Shown one piece after another: positions 36,207-46,201 of a stretch of 64,000 bases of DNA. The position numbers and the translations under genes are program-made. The DNA is from Acinetobacter calcoaceticus (GTDB lineage Bacteria > Pseudomonadota > Gammaproteobacteria > Pseudomonadales > Moraxellaceae): NCBI RefSeq assembly GCF_016508255.1, contig NZ_JADVKT010000003.1:303832-367831 (forward strand), written 5' to 3'. Positions within the stretch are counted from its first letter, which is position 1. Every line of letters begins with the position of its first letter. The notes under the pieces are model-generated. The model searched no databases. It was not told where the DNA came from and was given only the letters and a program-made list of their open reading frames with translations.

Positions 36207-36263
36207 GTTTGTATGAAAAAAATTGGTGCTTCACTTTAAAAGTAGTGACATGAGGGGAACGAA

Positions 36264-36767
36264 TTGGAATCACTAAATGAAAGAGAAATTCGTATAGCTA
36301 CTTTTAAGGATGCATTATCTATTGCAGAAGTGCATGTCCAGTGTTGGAAAGAAACCTATACAGGTATGCTTAAGCAAGAAATATTAGATGGGCTTAATGT
36401 ATTAGATAAAGAAATGTTATGGAAAGAAGTAGTCACGAGTCCCGATCATAAGTTATTTGTTTATACTGAAAATGGCATAGTGAAAGGCTTTCTCGATGGA
36501 TACTTAAACCCGGATAATAATATTGCTGAAATTTTTGCTTTTTATCTATTGAAAGAAATTCAAAGGCAGGGTGTAGGTCGTGATCTGTTTCAAAAATTCT
36601 ATCAATGTGCTTTAAACAAAGGATACTCTTTTATTCGTTTTAAAGTTTTTAATAAAAATCCAAGTCGTTTTTTCTATGAAAAAATGGGAGCCAAATTAAT
36701 AGGGGAAGCCGAACTTCCTGAGCTCGGCTTCGAAATAACAGAGTTACTTTATCAATGGGAACTGTAA
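36264..36767 (+). CDS. GNAT-family N-acetyltransferase
   Basis: This 167-residue GNAT begins IRIATFKDALSIAEVHVQCWKETYTGML, a common opening for this group, and has the acetyl-CoA-binding motif A as FYLLKEIQRQGVGRDLFQKF. Motif B contains FNKNPSRFFYEKMGAKLIGE. The substrate is unknown. The start is the TTG at 36264, supported by GAGGGG 6 nt upstream; no ATG occurs before the conserved region. It converges with the next gene, with only 6 bp between stops. Confidence 0.87.
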   Translation: MESLNEREIRIATFKDALSIAEVHVQCWKETYTGMLKQEILDGLNVLDKEMLWKEVVTSPDHKLFVYTENGIVKGFLDGYLNPDNNIAEIFAFYLLKEIQRQGVGRDLFQKFYQCALNKGYSFIRFKVFNKNPSRFFYEKMGAKLIGEAELPELGFEITELLYQWEL

Positions 36768-36773
36768 TCTTGA

Positions 36774-37766
36774 TTAAAGCCCGAAATAATAAGCCAAAGC
36801 ACAAATAATAATGGTCAAAATAATCAGCTTAATAACGCCTGAACCAGTGCCTTTATGGTGGTGAGATTTCAAATGTTGTGGATTTTCATTTGATTGCTCG
36901 AATGGGGAGGCTTTAATTACAGGTACGACCTGGGCTGTCTGATAATGGTTAGCAACTTTCACAATAAGTTTGGCAAACAAATCATCAGTTTTTTGCGTAA
37001 AATTTCTTAAATTGATGAGTTGTTCTTGGTCTAGCTCTTCTCCTAACGGATCATTTGCAAGACGTTTCTTTTGTTCTAAATAATTGGCTAATGCTTGAGT
37101 ACGAGATAAAAGCTGATGAGCATAATCGGCAGGATAATTCTCTGGAATTAAAGCAAGTCTTGATTCTTGGCTCGTAATGCTTGTACCATCAAAATGAGCT
37201 TTTTGAAATTCTGGTTCTTCAAACCCTGTTGCATATTTGCTACGAAATAATTCACTATCCATAAAGTCAGCTATTTCTTGCCAGGGTGGATTTTTCAAAT
37301 CAGCTTCAATTTTTTTCGATAATTTTTCATTTAGTTCAAAACGCCAGAACGTTTCTAAACGAAGCTCACAGGTTTGTAAGGGAGGGGCTTCAAACTCATT
37401 GTCATTGTTATACCATTCAGCAAGTTCATGGCCAAAAATCCATGCAAATTTCTTATCATTTTGATGGCTAACGATAAAGTGGGTGTAAGGTAAAAGCTCA
37501 ACATTATTGTTTGGGTTTTGCTCTTCATTGAGAAGGCTTGATAAATGTAAACTGAGCTGAGTGGTACCTTGTTTTTTTAGTGCTTCTAGCCAAACTTGAA
37601 AATGTTGGGCGAGTAAATGCTGAGAAGCTAAGTCACGAAACTGAAAACTATGGTGGTCAAAAATGTGATGTTGTCGCCATTGGGTAAAGCTTAAATTTTG
37701 GCGGAGGTATTCATTACCATACGCCACAAGCGTAAGTTGTTGTTTCCAAATTTGATTGAGCGCCAT
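36774..37766 (-). CDS. Unknown protein with a single C-terminal membrane anchor
   Basis: I do not recognise this 330-residue protein. It is mostly soluble and charged, with acidic and Gln-rich helices and an ELAEWYNND stretch. A helical segment (about 230-290) precedes a His-rich linker, and the extreme C-terminus is one hydrophobic helix (VIKLIILTIIICALAYYFGL). It therefore looks tail-anchored, with its bulk in the cytoplasm. The ATG at 37766 (MALNQIWKQQ) with GAGA upstream is preferred over starts at 37781 and 37856. It is divergent from pheS. Function unknown. Confidence 0.7.
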   Translation of the reverse strand: MALNQIWKQQLTLVAYGNEYLRQNLSFTQWRQHHIFDHHSFQFRDLASQHLLAQHFQVWLEALKKQGTTQLSLHLSSLLNEEQNPNNNVELLPYTHFIVSHQNDKKFAWIFGHELAEWYNNDNEFEAPPLQTCELRLETFWRFELNEKLSKKIEADLKNPPWQEIADFMDSELFRSKYATGFEEPEFQKAHFDGTSITSQESRLALIPENYPADYAHQLLSRTQALANYLEQKKRLANDPLGEELDQEQLINLRNFTQKTDDLFAKLIVKVANHYQTAQVVPVIKASPFEQSNENPQHLKSHHHKGTGSGVIKLIILTIIICALAYYFGL

Positions 37767-37903
37767 AATAGTTGATCTCATTGACGATGGTATTATTTTA
37801 TACGTTTTATCTTTTTGTTGCCTAATACATTTTTCATGATGGATAAACTTCATCAATCTGATGAAAAACTGTTAGAATGCAGTGTTTTATTATATTTTTT
37901 TAA

Positions 37904-38905
<1,002 letters not shown>

Positions 38906-38937
38906 CAGTTTTTCAGGATTAAAAAAGGTTTATAAAG

Positions 38938-41319
38938 ATGAAGATTAGCGAAAATTGGCTACGCACATGGGTTAACCCAACAATTGATAGTGCTACCTTA
39001 TCTGATCAGTTGACGATGCTTGGTCTTGAAGTTGATGAGTTGGCACCTGTGGCTAAACCATTTACAGGTGTTGTAATTGGTGAGGTGCTCACTGTTGAGC
39101 AACACCCTGATGCAGACCGTCTGCGTGTAACAACAATTAATATTGGTTCAGGTGAACCTTTGCAAATTGTATGTGGCGCACCGAACGTTCGCGCTGGAAT
39201 GAAAGCTCCAGTTGCAACCATTGGGGCTGTATTGCCTGGCGATTTTAAAATCAAAAAAGGTAAACTTCGTGGAGTTGAGTCACAAGGAATGCTTTGTGGT
39301 GCTTCTGAGATTGATCTTGAAGATAAAATCGATGGTTTACTCGAACTGCCAGCTGATGCTCCAGTAGGAGTAAATATCCGTGAATACCTCAAACTTGATG
39401 ATCATGTCATTGATATCAGTATCACGCCAAACCGTGGTGACTGTTTTAGTATTCGTGGTATTGCGCGTGAAATTGCAGTTATTAATAAGCTACAAATGAA
39501 TGAACCTGTAATTAACACGGTTGATGCCACTATTGCTGATGAGAGAAAAGTAGTTATCAGTACTGAAGGTGCTCCGCGTTATTTAGGACGTGTGGTTAAA
39601 AACGTTAATGTAAAAGCTGTTACTCCTGAGTGGATGGAACAGGCTTTATCACGTTCAGGAATTCGTACCCATAGTATTTTGGTTGATGTGACCAACTATG
39701 TCTTAATGGAATTGGGTCAACCAATGCATGCATTCGATTTATCTAAAATCGAAGGGACTGTACATGTTCGTCAAGCAACACAGCAAGAAAAGCTACAACT
39801 TTTGAATGATCAAGAAGTTGAGTTGCAAGAAGATATAATGGTGATTGCTGATGACCAAAAAGCTTTAGCAATTGCTGGAATTATGGGTGGTTTAGCATCA
39901 AGTGTAACCGATGATACGACTGATATTTTCCTAGAAAGTGCTTTCTTTGCTCCACTTGCAATTGCTGGTCGTGCTCGTCGTTTTGGTTTGCATACCGATT
40001 CTTCACAGCGTTATGAACGTGGTGTAGATTTCGAATTACCTTTAATTGCGATGAATCGTGCTTCTCAACTTATTCAAGAGTTAGCAGGTGGCGAGTTTGG
40101 GCCAATTACTGTAGCTGAAAAAGCAGAAATTTTGCCAAAACGTGAAGCAATTGAACTTAAACAAGTTCAGGTAGACCAGTTGTTGGGATATCAAGTCGCG
40201 GGTGAGTTCATTGCAGAAGCTTTAACTCGACTAGGGTGTAAGGTAACAGTTAATGCTGAAGGTGAATGGAGTGTAGTGCCACCATCACATCGTTACGATA
40301 TGGCTATTTATCAAGATTTAATTGAAGAAGTAGCACGTATTGATGGCTATGACAATATTCAGATTAGCTTACCAAGCATGGATGTTAAATTTGCTAAATA
40401 CCAAGATCGCTTTGAACTCACTGAGCTGCGTCAAACGATCGTGGCTTTAGGTTACCAAGAAGCAATTAGCTTTAGCTTTGCTGATGCGAAACTTGAAAAG
40501 CAATTAAATCCCGAAGTTAAGCCTTTGATGTTAGCAAATCCAATTTCAAGTGATTTGGCTGCAATGCGTAGTACTTTACTTTCTAGCTTAATTCCTTGCG
40601 TACAATATAATCTTAACCGTCAGCAAAGTCGTGTTCGCTTCTTTGAATTCGGGCTTCGTTTTGATTATCAAAATGCTAAGAACATTGAAGACTTACAACA
40701 GACTCCTACATTGGCTCTAGTTGCAGTAGGTTCGCAAGAACCAGAATCTTGGCATACTAAGCCACAACCAATGGATTTCTTTGATTTCAAAGGTGAGATT
40801 GAAGAGATCTTAGCCGCTGGACGTGTAAAAGTTGAATATGTTCGTTCAGAACGTCCGTGGTTACATCCAGGACAATCGGCTGAAATTTTAGTAGAGGGTA
40901 AATCAATTGGCTATTTAGGCCGTTTGCATCCATCTCTAGAAAATGAGCTTGATTTAAGTACTACATGGGTTGCTGAACTTGATCAAACAGCTGTTTTGCA
41001 ATCTTATGTATCTAATTTTACAGAATTATCACGTTTTCCTTCGGTTAGACGTGATATTGCGCTTTTAATCTCTGATAATATAAATGTTAGAGATATTCAG
41101 CAGTTAATCGAACAAACTGGTGGGGAGCTTTTAGACTCTACATGGTTATTCGATGTGTATACGGGGCAGGGTGTCGAAGAAGGTAAGCGCTCATTAGCGT
41201 TTGCATTATTATGGCAACATCCTTCACGTACGCTTGAAGATGCTGAAATTAAATCTGGTATGGACAATATTATCAAAGTGTTAGAAAACACTTATCAAGC
41301 GACATTGAGGGCCTCATGA
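38938..41319 (+). CDS. pheT: Phenylalanyl-tRNA synthetase beta subunit
   Basis: This 793-residue beta chain carries tRNA-binding and editing functions. It has an N-terminal EMAP-type tRNA-binding domain ([17 protein letters not shown]), the B3/B4 editing region ([27 protein letters not shown]), B5, and a catalytic-like core. The C-terminal FDX-ACB domain ([14 protein letters not shown]). Length is as expected. Its stop overlaps the ihfA start by 4 bp (ATGA), the same pheST-ihfA order as in E. coli. Confidence 0.97.
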   Translation: MKISENWLRTWVNPTIDSATLSDQLTMLGLEVDELAPVAKPFTGVVIGEVLTVEQHPDADRLRVTTINIGSGEPLQIVCGAPNVRAGMKAPVATIGAVLPGDFKIKKGKLRGVESQGMLCGASEIDLEDKIDGLLELPADAPVGVNIREYLKLDDHVIDISITPNRGDCFSIRGIAREIAVINKLQMNEPVINTVDATIADERKVVISTEGAPRYLGRVVKNVNVKAVTPEWMEQALSRSGIRTHSILVDVTNYVLMELGQPMHAFDLSKIEGTVHVRQATQQEKLQLLNDQEVELQEDIMVIADDQKALAIAGIMGGLASSVTDDTTDIFLESAFFAPLAIAGRARRFGLHTDSSQRYERGVDFELPLIAMNRASQLIQELAGGEFGPITVAEKAEILPKREAIELKQVQVDQLLGYQVAGEFIAEALTRLGCKVTVNAEGEWSVVPPSHRYDMAIYQDLIEEVARIDGYDNIQISLPSMDVKFAKYQDRFELTELRQTIVALGYQEAISFSFADAKLEKQLNPEVKPLMLANPISSDLAAMRSTLLSSLIPCVQYNLNRQQSRVRFFEFGLRFDYQNAKNIEDLQQTPTLALVAVGSQEPESWHTKPQPMDFFDFKGEIEEILAAGRVKVEYVRSERPWLHPGQSAEILVEGKSIGYLGRLHPSLENELDLSTTWVAELDQTAVLQSYVSNFTELSRFPSVRRDIALLISDNINVRDIQQLIEQTGGELLDSTWLFDVYTGQGVEEGKRSLAFALLWQHPSRTLEDAEIKSGMDNIIKVLENTYQATLRAS

Positions 41320-41612
41320 CAGCATTAACTAAAGCAGACATGGCTGATCATTTAAGTGAGTTAACCAGCTTAAATCGCCGTGAAGCAAAACAAATGGTCG
41401 AGTTGTTCTTCGACGAAATTAGTCAAGCACTTATTGCAGGAGAGCAGGTTAAGCTTTCTGGTTTTGGTAATTTCGAGTTAAGAGATAAACGCGAACGTCC
41501 AGGACGTAACCCTAAAACAGGTGAAGAAATTCCAATTTCAGCACGTAGGGTAGTGACCTTTAGAGCAGGTCAAAAGTTTAGACAGCGCGTTGGAAATGAG
41601 CAGATCGATTGA
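41316..41612 (+). CDS. ihfA: Integration host factor alpha subunit
   Basis: This nucleoid protein bends DNA as a dimer with IHF-beta. The 98 residues include [56 protein letters not shown] (in parts; the beta-arm with the intercalating proline in NPKTGE) and [16 protein letters not shown]. It starts at the ATG overlapping the pheT stop. Its own 3' end lies inside the terminator stem. Confidence 0.96.
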   Translation: MTALTKADMADHLSELTSLNRREAKQMVELFFDEISQALIAGEQVKLSGFGNFELRDKRERPGRNPKTGEEIPISARRVVTFRAGQKFRQRVGNEQID

Positions 41613-41626
41613 TCTGCTTTTTTTTA
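41599..41626 (+). terminator. Terminator overlapping the end of ihfA
   Basis: AGCAGATC, loop GATT, GATCTGCT, then TTTTTTT. The left arm and loop lie in the last codons and stop of ihfA. Confidence 0.88.
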
Positions 41627-41733
41627 TCTATATTAAAATGGTTTTTATATAATTCTATTTTAATAGCCACGCTGTATCATTTCTTATGGCTAAATTGAAT
41701 TGACTTGGTAATTGAAAATGAAAATTTAGACGT

Positions 41734-41763
41734 AAAAAAAGAGGACAAAATGTCCTCTTTTTA
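41734..41763 (-). terminator. Terminator after the Ala-rich lipoprotein gene
   Basis: AAAAAAAGAGGACA, loop AAA, TGTCCTCTTTTT. On the minus strand it lies 19 bp past the lipoprotein stop codon. Confidence 0.88.
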
Positions 41764-41781
41764 TCTAATCTAGATTATAGA

Positions 41782-42045
41782 TTAGTGTGCAGCAGAAGCA
41801 GCAGCGTCAGTAGCAGCAGCAGCAGCGTCAGAAGCAGCAGCAGCAGCGTCAGAAGCAGCAGCAGTTTCAGAAGCAGCAGCGTCAACAGCAACAGCAGCTT
41901 CAGAAGCAGCAGCAGTAGCTTCAGAAGCAGCAGCTACAGCTTCAGAAGCAGCAGCGGCAGCAGGAGCTTCTTCTTTCTTAGAACAACCAACGAAAGCTAA
42001 AGTAGCAGCTACAGCAGCAGCAACAGCAAATTTTTTGAATAACAT
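41782..42045 (-). CDS. Alanine-rich heptad-repeat lipoprotein
   Basis: This 87-residue protein has a lysine-containing signal peptide and a lipobox LAFVGC giving a lipid-modified Cys at position 21. After a charged SKKEEAP spacer it consists almost only of Ala, Ser, Glu, Asp, Thr and Val, in approximate seven-residue units of the form A-S-E-A-x-A-A. Such a pattern suits an alanine coiled coil similar in principle to Braun/OprI lipoproteins, but there is no C-terminal Lys for peptidoglycan linkage. GAGAG lies before the ATG. A strong terminator suggests high expression. Function not known. Confidence 0.8.
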   Translation of the reverse strand: MLFKKFAVAAAVAATLAFVGCSKKEEAPAAAAASEAVAAASEATAAASEAAVAVDAAASETAAASDAAAAASDAAAAATDAAASAAH

Positions 42046-42412
42046 GGCATCACTCTCACAAAAAAGATTTGAGATTAAAAAAACCTAAGTTGGACTGTTT
42101 TGCTTTTATTATTCCTAAAACGTAGCTAGGTAACAACGCATGGAGCAGTCTAACTGGTCTGCCGCTATGCTATCACTGCAAATGCTGAAATACTACTGTC
42201 GCCTGTCAAAAAAACGTGTGAAAAAGAGAAAAACAGTCTGTTTTTTAACAGAAAAAAACAATCAATCAGCCTGAATGTATTGGAAAAGGTGGAGGTAAGC
42301 TCCTCAAAAACTTAATTTTTTTAATTCAAAAATATTTATTATCAAAAGCTTATAAATAATTTTACATAAAAAACCGCAAAATTTATTTTTGTGTAAAGCT
42401 TGTCAACCAAAT
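42046..42412. other. Long intergenic region between the lipoprotein gene and rho terminator
   Basis: About 370 bp without a plausible gene. On the minus strand it should hold the promoter and 5' leader of the lipoprotein gene. A TTGACA occurs near 42205, but no convincing -10 sits at the right distance. Small inverted repeats are visible (CAGT-CTA-ACTG near 42145, GGAG/CTCC near 42290). A small RNA or a long structured leader cannot be excluded. Confidence 0.4.
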
Positions 42413-42441
42413 AAAAAGCCACTCAAAAGAGTGGCTTTTTA
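42413..42441 (-). terminator. Terminator after rho
   Basis: AAAAAGCCACTC, loop AAAA, GAGTGGCTTTTT. It lies 16 bp past the rho stop codon on the minus strand. Confidence 0.9.
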
Positions 42442-42456
42442 TTGAAGATTAATCGA

Positions 42457-43725
42457 TTAAGTTGAAGCTTTACGTTTCATTTGATCGAAGAAATCATCAT
42501 TTGTTTTAGTTTCTTTCATACGGTCAAGTAAGAATTCCATTGCCGCCAATTCATCCATAGGGTGAAGAAGCTTACGAAGGATCCATACTTTGCGTAAGTT
42601 ATCATCATCCATTAAACGCTCTTCACGACGAGTGCCAGATTTCTTAATATTCATAGCAGGGAAGACGCGTTTTTCAGCGATACGACGATCAAGAGTAATC
42701 TCTTGGTTACCTGTACCTTTGAATTCCTCATAAATTACGTCATCCATTTTACTGCCTGTTTCAATCAAAGCAGTTGAGATGATCGTAAGAGATCCACCTT
42801 CTTCAATATTACGTGCAGCACCGAAGAAGCGTTTAGGGCGTTCTAATGCATGAGCATCTACACCACCAGTTAATACTTTACCTGATGAAGGGATGACAGT
42901 GTTATATGCACGCGCTAAACGAGTAATAGAGTCAAGCAAAATCACAACGTCTTTTTTATGTTCAACAAGACGTTTTGCTTTTTCAATAACCATTTCTGCA
43001 ACTTGTACGTGGCGAGCAGGAGCTTCATCGAATGTTGAAGCAATGACTTCACCGCGAACTGTACGTTCCATTTCAGTTACTTCTTCTGGACGCTCATCAA
43101 TTAATAGAACAATCAGGAATACTTCAGGATTGTTTCTAACAATAGATTGAGCAATATTTTGAAGTAACATTGTTTTACCCGCTTTTGGCGGTGCAACAAT
43201 AATAGAACGTTGCCCTTTACCAATTGGTGCAACTAAATCAACAACACGAGCAGTTAAGTCTTCTGTCGTACCATTACCTAGTTCCATAACCAATTGTTCG
43301 GTTGGGAAAAGCGGAGTTAGGTTTTCAAATAGAATTTTATTACGAGAATTTTCTGGCGTGTCATAGTTAATTTGGTTAACTTTGAGCAATGCAAAATAAC
43401 GCTCACCTTCTTTTGGAGGGCGAATAGTACCTGTGATGGTATCACCTGTACGCAAGTTAAAGCGTCGGATTTGTGAGGGACTCACATAAATATCATCCGG
43501 ACCTGCTAAATACGAACCTGCGGCAGATCGCAAAAAACCAAAACCATCAGAGAGAATTTCAAGAACGCCATCACCAAAAATTTCTTCGCCATTCATCGCA
43601 TGGCGTTTCAAGATGGCAAAGATAATATCTTGCTTTCGGTTACGAGCCATACCTTCCAGGCCCATAAATTCAGCAATTTTAATTAATTCACCAATTGGTT
43701 TTTTCTTGAGTTCAGTTAAATTCAT
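42457..43725 (-). CDS. rho: Transcription termination factor Rho
   Basis: This hexameric RNA-dependent ATPase ends transcription. The 422 residues start with the [14 protein letters not shown] helix domain. The RNA-binding cold-shock fold follows ([34 protein letters not shown]), then Walker [13 protein letters not shown], Walker [17 protein letters not shown], and the Q-loop region [15 protein letters not shown]. Length matches canonical Rho with no insert. The mRNA has a long leader of about 220 nt (see promoter at 43955-43983), a setting where Rho usually controls itself. Confidence 0.97.
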   Translation of the reverse strand: MNLTELKKKPIGELIKIAEFMGLEGMARNRKQDIIFAILKRHAMNGEEIFGDGVLEILSDGFGFLRSAAGSYLAGPDDIYVSPSQIRRFNLRTGDTITGTIRPPKEGERYFALLKVNQINYDTPENSRNKILFENLTPLFPTEQLVMELGNGTTEDLTARVVDLVAPIGKGQRSIIVAPPKAGKTMLLQNIAQSIVRNNPEVFLIVLLIDERPEEVTEMERTVRGEVIASTFDEAPARHVQVAEMVIEKAKRLVEHKKDVVILLDSITRLARAYNTVIPSSGKVLTGGVDAHALERPKRFFGAARNIEEGGSLTIISTALIETGSKMDDVIYEEFKGTGNQEITLDRRIAEKRVFPAMNIKKSGTRREERLMDDDNLRKVWILRKLLHPMDELAAMEFLLDRMKETKTNDDFFDQMKRKAST

Positions 43726-43954
43726 AAGGGTCAGAATTAGGAAAGAGTAGAGTGTGGTTTAAAAGAAGAAAAATCGCTCGCATACAAAAAAGATTATCGC
43801 AATTGTATTTACACAATAACAATTCAGAAGTCTGATTGATTGTTTCGAAGAAAAATGTGAAAAAACAATTTCTGTTGCCGAGTGGCGATCTTTATGTTTG
43901 TGTCTTGTAAGAAGCCGGACGAAGATGATTCCCTTCAGTGCCTCTTGAGCATGC

Positions 43955-43983
43955 AATATAAGCCAGCTGAGTTAATTTGTCAA
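43955..43983 (-). promoter_or_regulatory. Sigma-70 promoter of rho with long leader
   Basis: On the minus strand, TTGACA (43978-43983), a 17-bp spacer and TATATT (43955-43960). A start near 43948 leaves about 220 nt of leader before the rho ATG at 43725. The leader holds only a weak 65-codon frame. Long rho leaders support autogenous attenuation in E. coli; the same is inferred here. Confidence 0.7.
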
Positions 43984-43992
43984 TTTATAGCC

Positions 43993-44030
43993 GAAAAAAA
44001 TACGCTATAAAAAAGTATAGCGTATTTTTC
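43993..44030 (-). terminator. Terminator after trxA
   Basis: AAAAATACGCTAT, loop of about 8 A/G/T, ATAGCGTATTTTT. It lies between trxA and rho on the minus strand, so rho relies on its own promoter. Confidence 0.85.
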
Positions 44031-44055
44031 ATTATTAACTTATTAGCATTTTGAC

Positions 44056-44382
44056 TTAAACATTTTCATCAATAAAGCTAACAAGTTTAGAGCGAGGCAC
44101 AGCACCAATTTGTTGAGCTACGACTTCACCATTTTTGAAAAGTAATAATGCAGGAATATTACGGATATTGTATTTCACCGCAATATCTTCGCAAGAAGTC
44201 ACATCAACTTTAACAATTTTTACTTTACCAGCATATTCACTTGAAAGATCTTCAAGAACAGGTGCAATTGCTTTACAAGGTGCACACCAACCTGCCCAGA
44301 AATCAACAAGTACAGGTGTTTCAGCGTCTAAAACATCTGCTTGGAAGTTGTCATCAGTTGTATTTACAATAGTCGCAGACAT
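44056..44382 (-). CDS. trxA: Thioredoxin 1
   Basis: This 108-residue general disulfide reductase has the redox site WCAPC (about residues 32-36), where most thioredoxins have WCGPC, then APVLEDLSSEYAGKVKIVKVDV (in parts) and the cis-Pro loop RNIPALLLFKNGE. The Gly-to-Ala change inside the site is known in some thioredoxins and should tune redox potential mildly. GGAG lies 7 nt before the ATG at 44382; the frame continues upstream without a site. trxA next to rho is the common arrangement. Confidence 0.95.
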   Translation of the reverse strand: MSATIVNTTDDNFQADVLDAETPVLVDFWAGWCAPCKAIAPVLEDLSSEYAGKVKIVKVDVTSCEDIAVKYNIRNIPALLLFKNGEVVAQQIGAVPRSKLVSFIDENV

Positions 44383-44495
44383 GGTACGGCTCCAATTTTT
44401 AGAAAAAAGTGCTATCACTATAGGAGAAAATTATCTCTATCAGTATTACATAGCTACTTAGTTCAATGTAAGGGTTTGATGCTATTATTCAAGGC

Positions 44496-44558
44496 TTAAC
44501 TAAATTTGTCTAATGGATGCTCACGATATTCACCATCGACTTGTACAATCACTGTCAT
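44496..44558 (-). CDS. Possible 20-codon small protein between trxA and ppx
   Basis: ATG at 44558 opens MTVIVQVDGEYREHPLDKFS. Its balanced, amphipathic composition looks coding, unlike the AT-rich surroundings. Upstream in-frame codons would add a hydrophobic stretch (VVIYIFLF), so a short membrane peptide from a GTG is an alternative. There is no clear Shine-Dalgarno. It could also be a remnant of a lost gene. Confidence 0.25.
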   Translation of the reverse strand: MTVIVQVDGEYREHPLDKFS

Positions 44559-44662
44559 AAATAGAAAAATATAAATCACAACTAATTGTTGATGAAAATG
44601 GCTTTTCAATTGCATTCTTGTGAATTACTCTAGGCGTGAATTGTTATGGGTTTAGTTCAATA

Positions 44663-46183
44663 ATGTCTGACTTTCTGATTGATGAAGAATTACTTGCCGC
44701 CATAGATATGGGGTCGAACAGTTTTCACCTTGCAATTGCGCGGGTAGATCATGGTGAAGTTAAAAAAGTTGCTTCGATGTCAGAAAAAGTACAGCTTGCA
44801 GCTGGTTTAGATGAGAATAAAAATTTAACAGAAGCAGCTCAGCAACGTGGTTTGGCATGTCTAGCTCGTTTTGTTGGAAGATTAAGTTCAGTTCAACCTA
44901 ATCGTTTACGAATTGTGGCTACTAATGCCTTGCGTCAGGCAAAAAATGGTCATGAATTTATTCAAAAAGCTGCAGAAATTTTACCTAAACCTATCGAAAT
45001 TATTGCAGGACGAGAAGAAGCTCGCCTGATTTATTTGGGCGTTTCGCATACCATGGCCAATGGTGGACGTCGCTTAGTTGTTGATATTGGTGGGGGCTCT
45101 ACCGAATTCATTATTGGTGAAGAGTTTGAACCTATTTACACAGAGTCTTTACAAATGGGTTGTGTGGCCTATACAACAGCCTACTTTTCTGATGGGGAAA
45201 TTACCCAGAAATCATTTGATAAGGCGGTAGTTGCTGCCCGTAAAGAACTTTCTGCTATTGCAACGACTTATAAAATGGAAGGATGGGATACGGTCGTTGG
45301 TTCGAGTGGAACAATCAAAGCCTGCCGCCAAATTATGGTCAATATGGGCTTAAGTGATGAACAAGAAAATGTAACTCGAGAAGGGTTATACAAGCTCAAA
45401 GATAAATTACTTAAGTTTAAAAATGTTTCAGAAATCGATTTTGAAGGTTTAAGAGAAGATCGACGAGCAGTTTTGCCAGCCGGATTGGCAATTTTGTACG
45501 CAGTTTTTGAAGTTCTAGAAATTGATCGTTTGGCATATTCTGATGGTGCATTACGCGAAGGTGTTATGTATGACCTATTAGGTCGATTTAAACATGAAGA
45601 TATCCGCGACCGCAGTGTACAAGCTCTAATGGGCCGTTATAATGCTGACCCTAAACAGGCTGAACGCGTCGTAAAAACAGCACAACAACTATTTGATGGT
45701 GTTGCAGGTCCACTTAATTTAACGAGTGAAGACAGTGACTTACTGCGTCGATCAGCTTATTTACATGAAATTGGTTTAGCAATTAGTCATGGTGGTTATC
45801 ATCGCCATGGTGCTTATTTATTACAGCATTCTGATATTCCTGGCTTCTCGCAAATTGATCAAAATCATCTTTCACATTTAGTTGCTCATCATCGTCGTAA
45901 ATTACGAAATGATGTAAAAAATGAAATTTTGAAGGCTGGAGGTCATAAATTACTTTACTTAAGTTTATTACTTCGCCTAGCAGTTTTACTCAACCATAGT
46001 CGAAGTGATCAGATGCTTCCTGCCATTGAACTGACCATCATAAATGATCAACAATGGCAGCTTAGTGTTTCTGGTGATGCCAAACAATGGCCATTGTTAG
46101 TTGCCGACTTGCATGATGAGCAAGAGCAGTTTAAGCATTGGGACATTGAATTGAATATTCAGTCGGAAAAATTTATCGATTAA
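44663..46183 (+). CDS. ppx: Exopolyphosphatase (Ppx/GppA family)
   Basis: This removes terminal phosphates from polyphosphate and possibly from pppGpp. The 506-residue ASKHA-fold protein has the phosphate-1 loop AIDMGSNSFHLAIAR, ATNALRQAKN, GREEARLIYLGVS, phosphate-2 VVDIGGGSTEFIIG and VVGSSGTIKAC. The C-terminal HD-like region has AYLHEIGLAISHGGYHRH. The ATG at 44663 is chosen over the GTG nine codons upstream. Ppx and GppA are hard to separate by sequence alone. accA follows 18 bp later. Confidence 0.9.
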   Translation: MSDFLIDEELLAAIDMGSNSFHLAIARVDHGEVKKVASMSEKVQLAAGLDENKNLTEAAQQRGLACLARFVGRLSSVQPNRLRIVATNALRQAKNGHEFIQKAAEILPKPIEIIAGREEARLIYLGVSHTMANGGRRLVVDIGGGSTEFIIGEEFEPIYTESLQMGCVAYTTAYFSDGEITQKSFDKAVVAARKELSAIATTYKMEGWDTVVGSSGTIKACRQIMVNMGLSDEQENVTREGLYKLKDKLLKFKNVSEIDFEGLREDRRAVLPAGLAILYAVFEVLEIDRLAYSDGALREGVMYDLLGRFKHEDIRDRSVQALMGRYNADPKQAERVVKTAQQLFDGVAGPLNLTSEDSDLLRRSAYLHEIGLAISHGGYHRHGAYLLQHSDIPGFSQIDQNHLSHLVAHHRRKLRNDVKNEILKAGGHKLLYLSLLLRLAVLLNHSRSDQMLPAIELTIINDQQWQLSVSGDAKQWPLLVADLHDEQEQFKHWDIELNIQSEKFID

Positions 46184-46201
46184 AGGGATAATATTCGACC
46201 T

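Noticed and set aside
39006..39392. 128-codon reverse frame inside pheT
   Set aside because: Antisense to a conserved gene; Ser/Pro-rich composition.
41785..42000. Ser-rich forward frame of 71 codons, and the repeat pattern seen as a possible repeat array
   Set aside because: It is the complement of the Ala-rich lipoprotein codons. The repeats are codon-level (GCA/GCT/TCA) heptads of one protein, not spaced CRISPR repeats.
43759..43956. 65-codon frame in the rho leader
   Set aside because: It begins about at the predicted transcription start and lacks a ribosome site. It ends in a run of Phe from T-rich DNA, so it is more likely untranslated leader.
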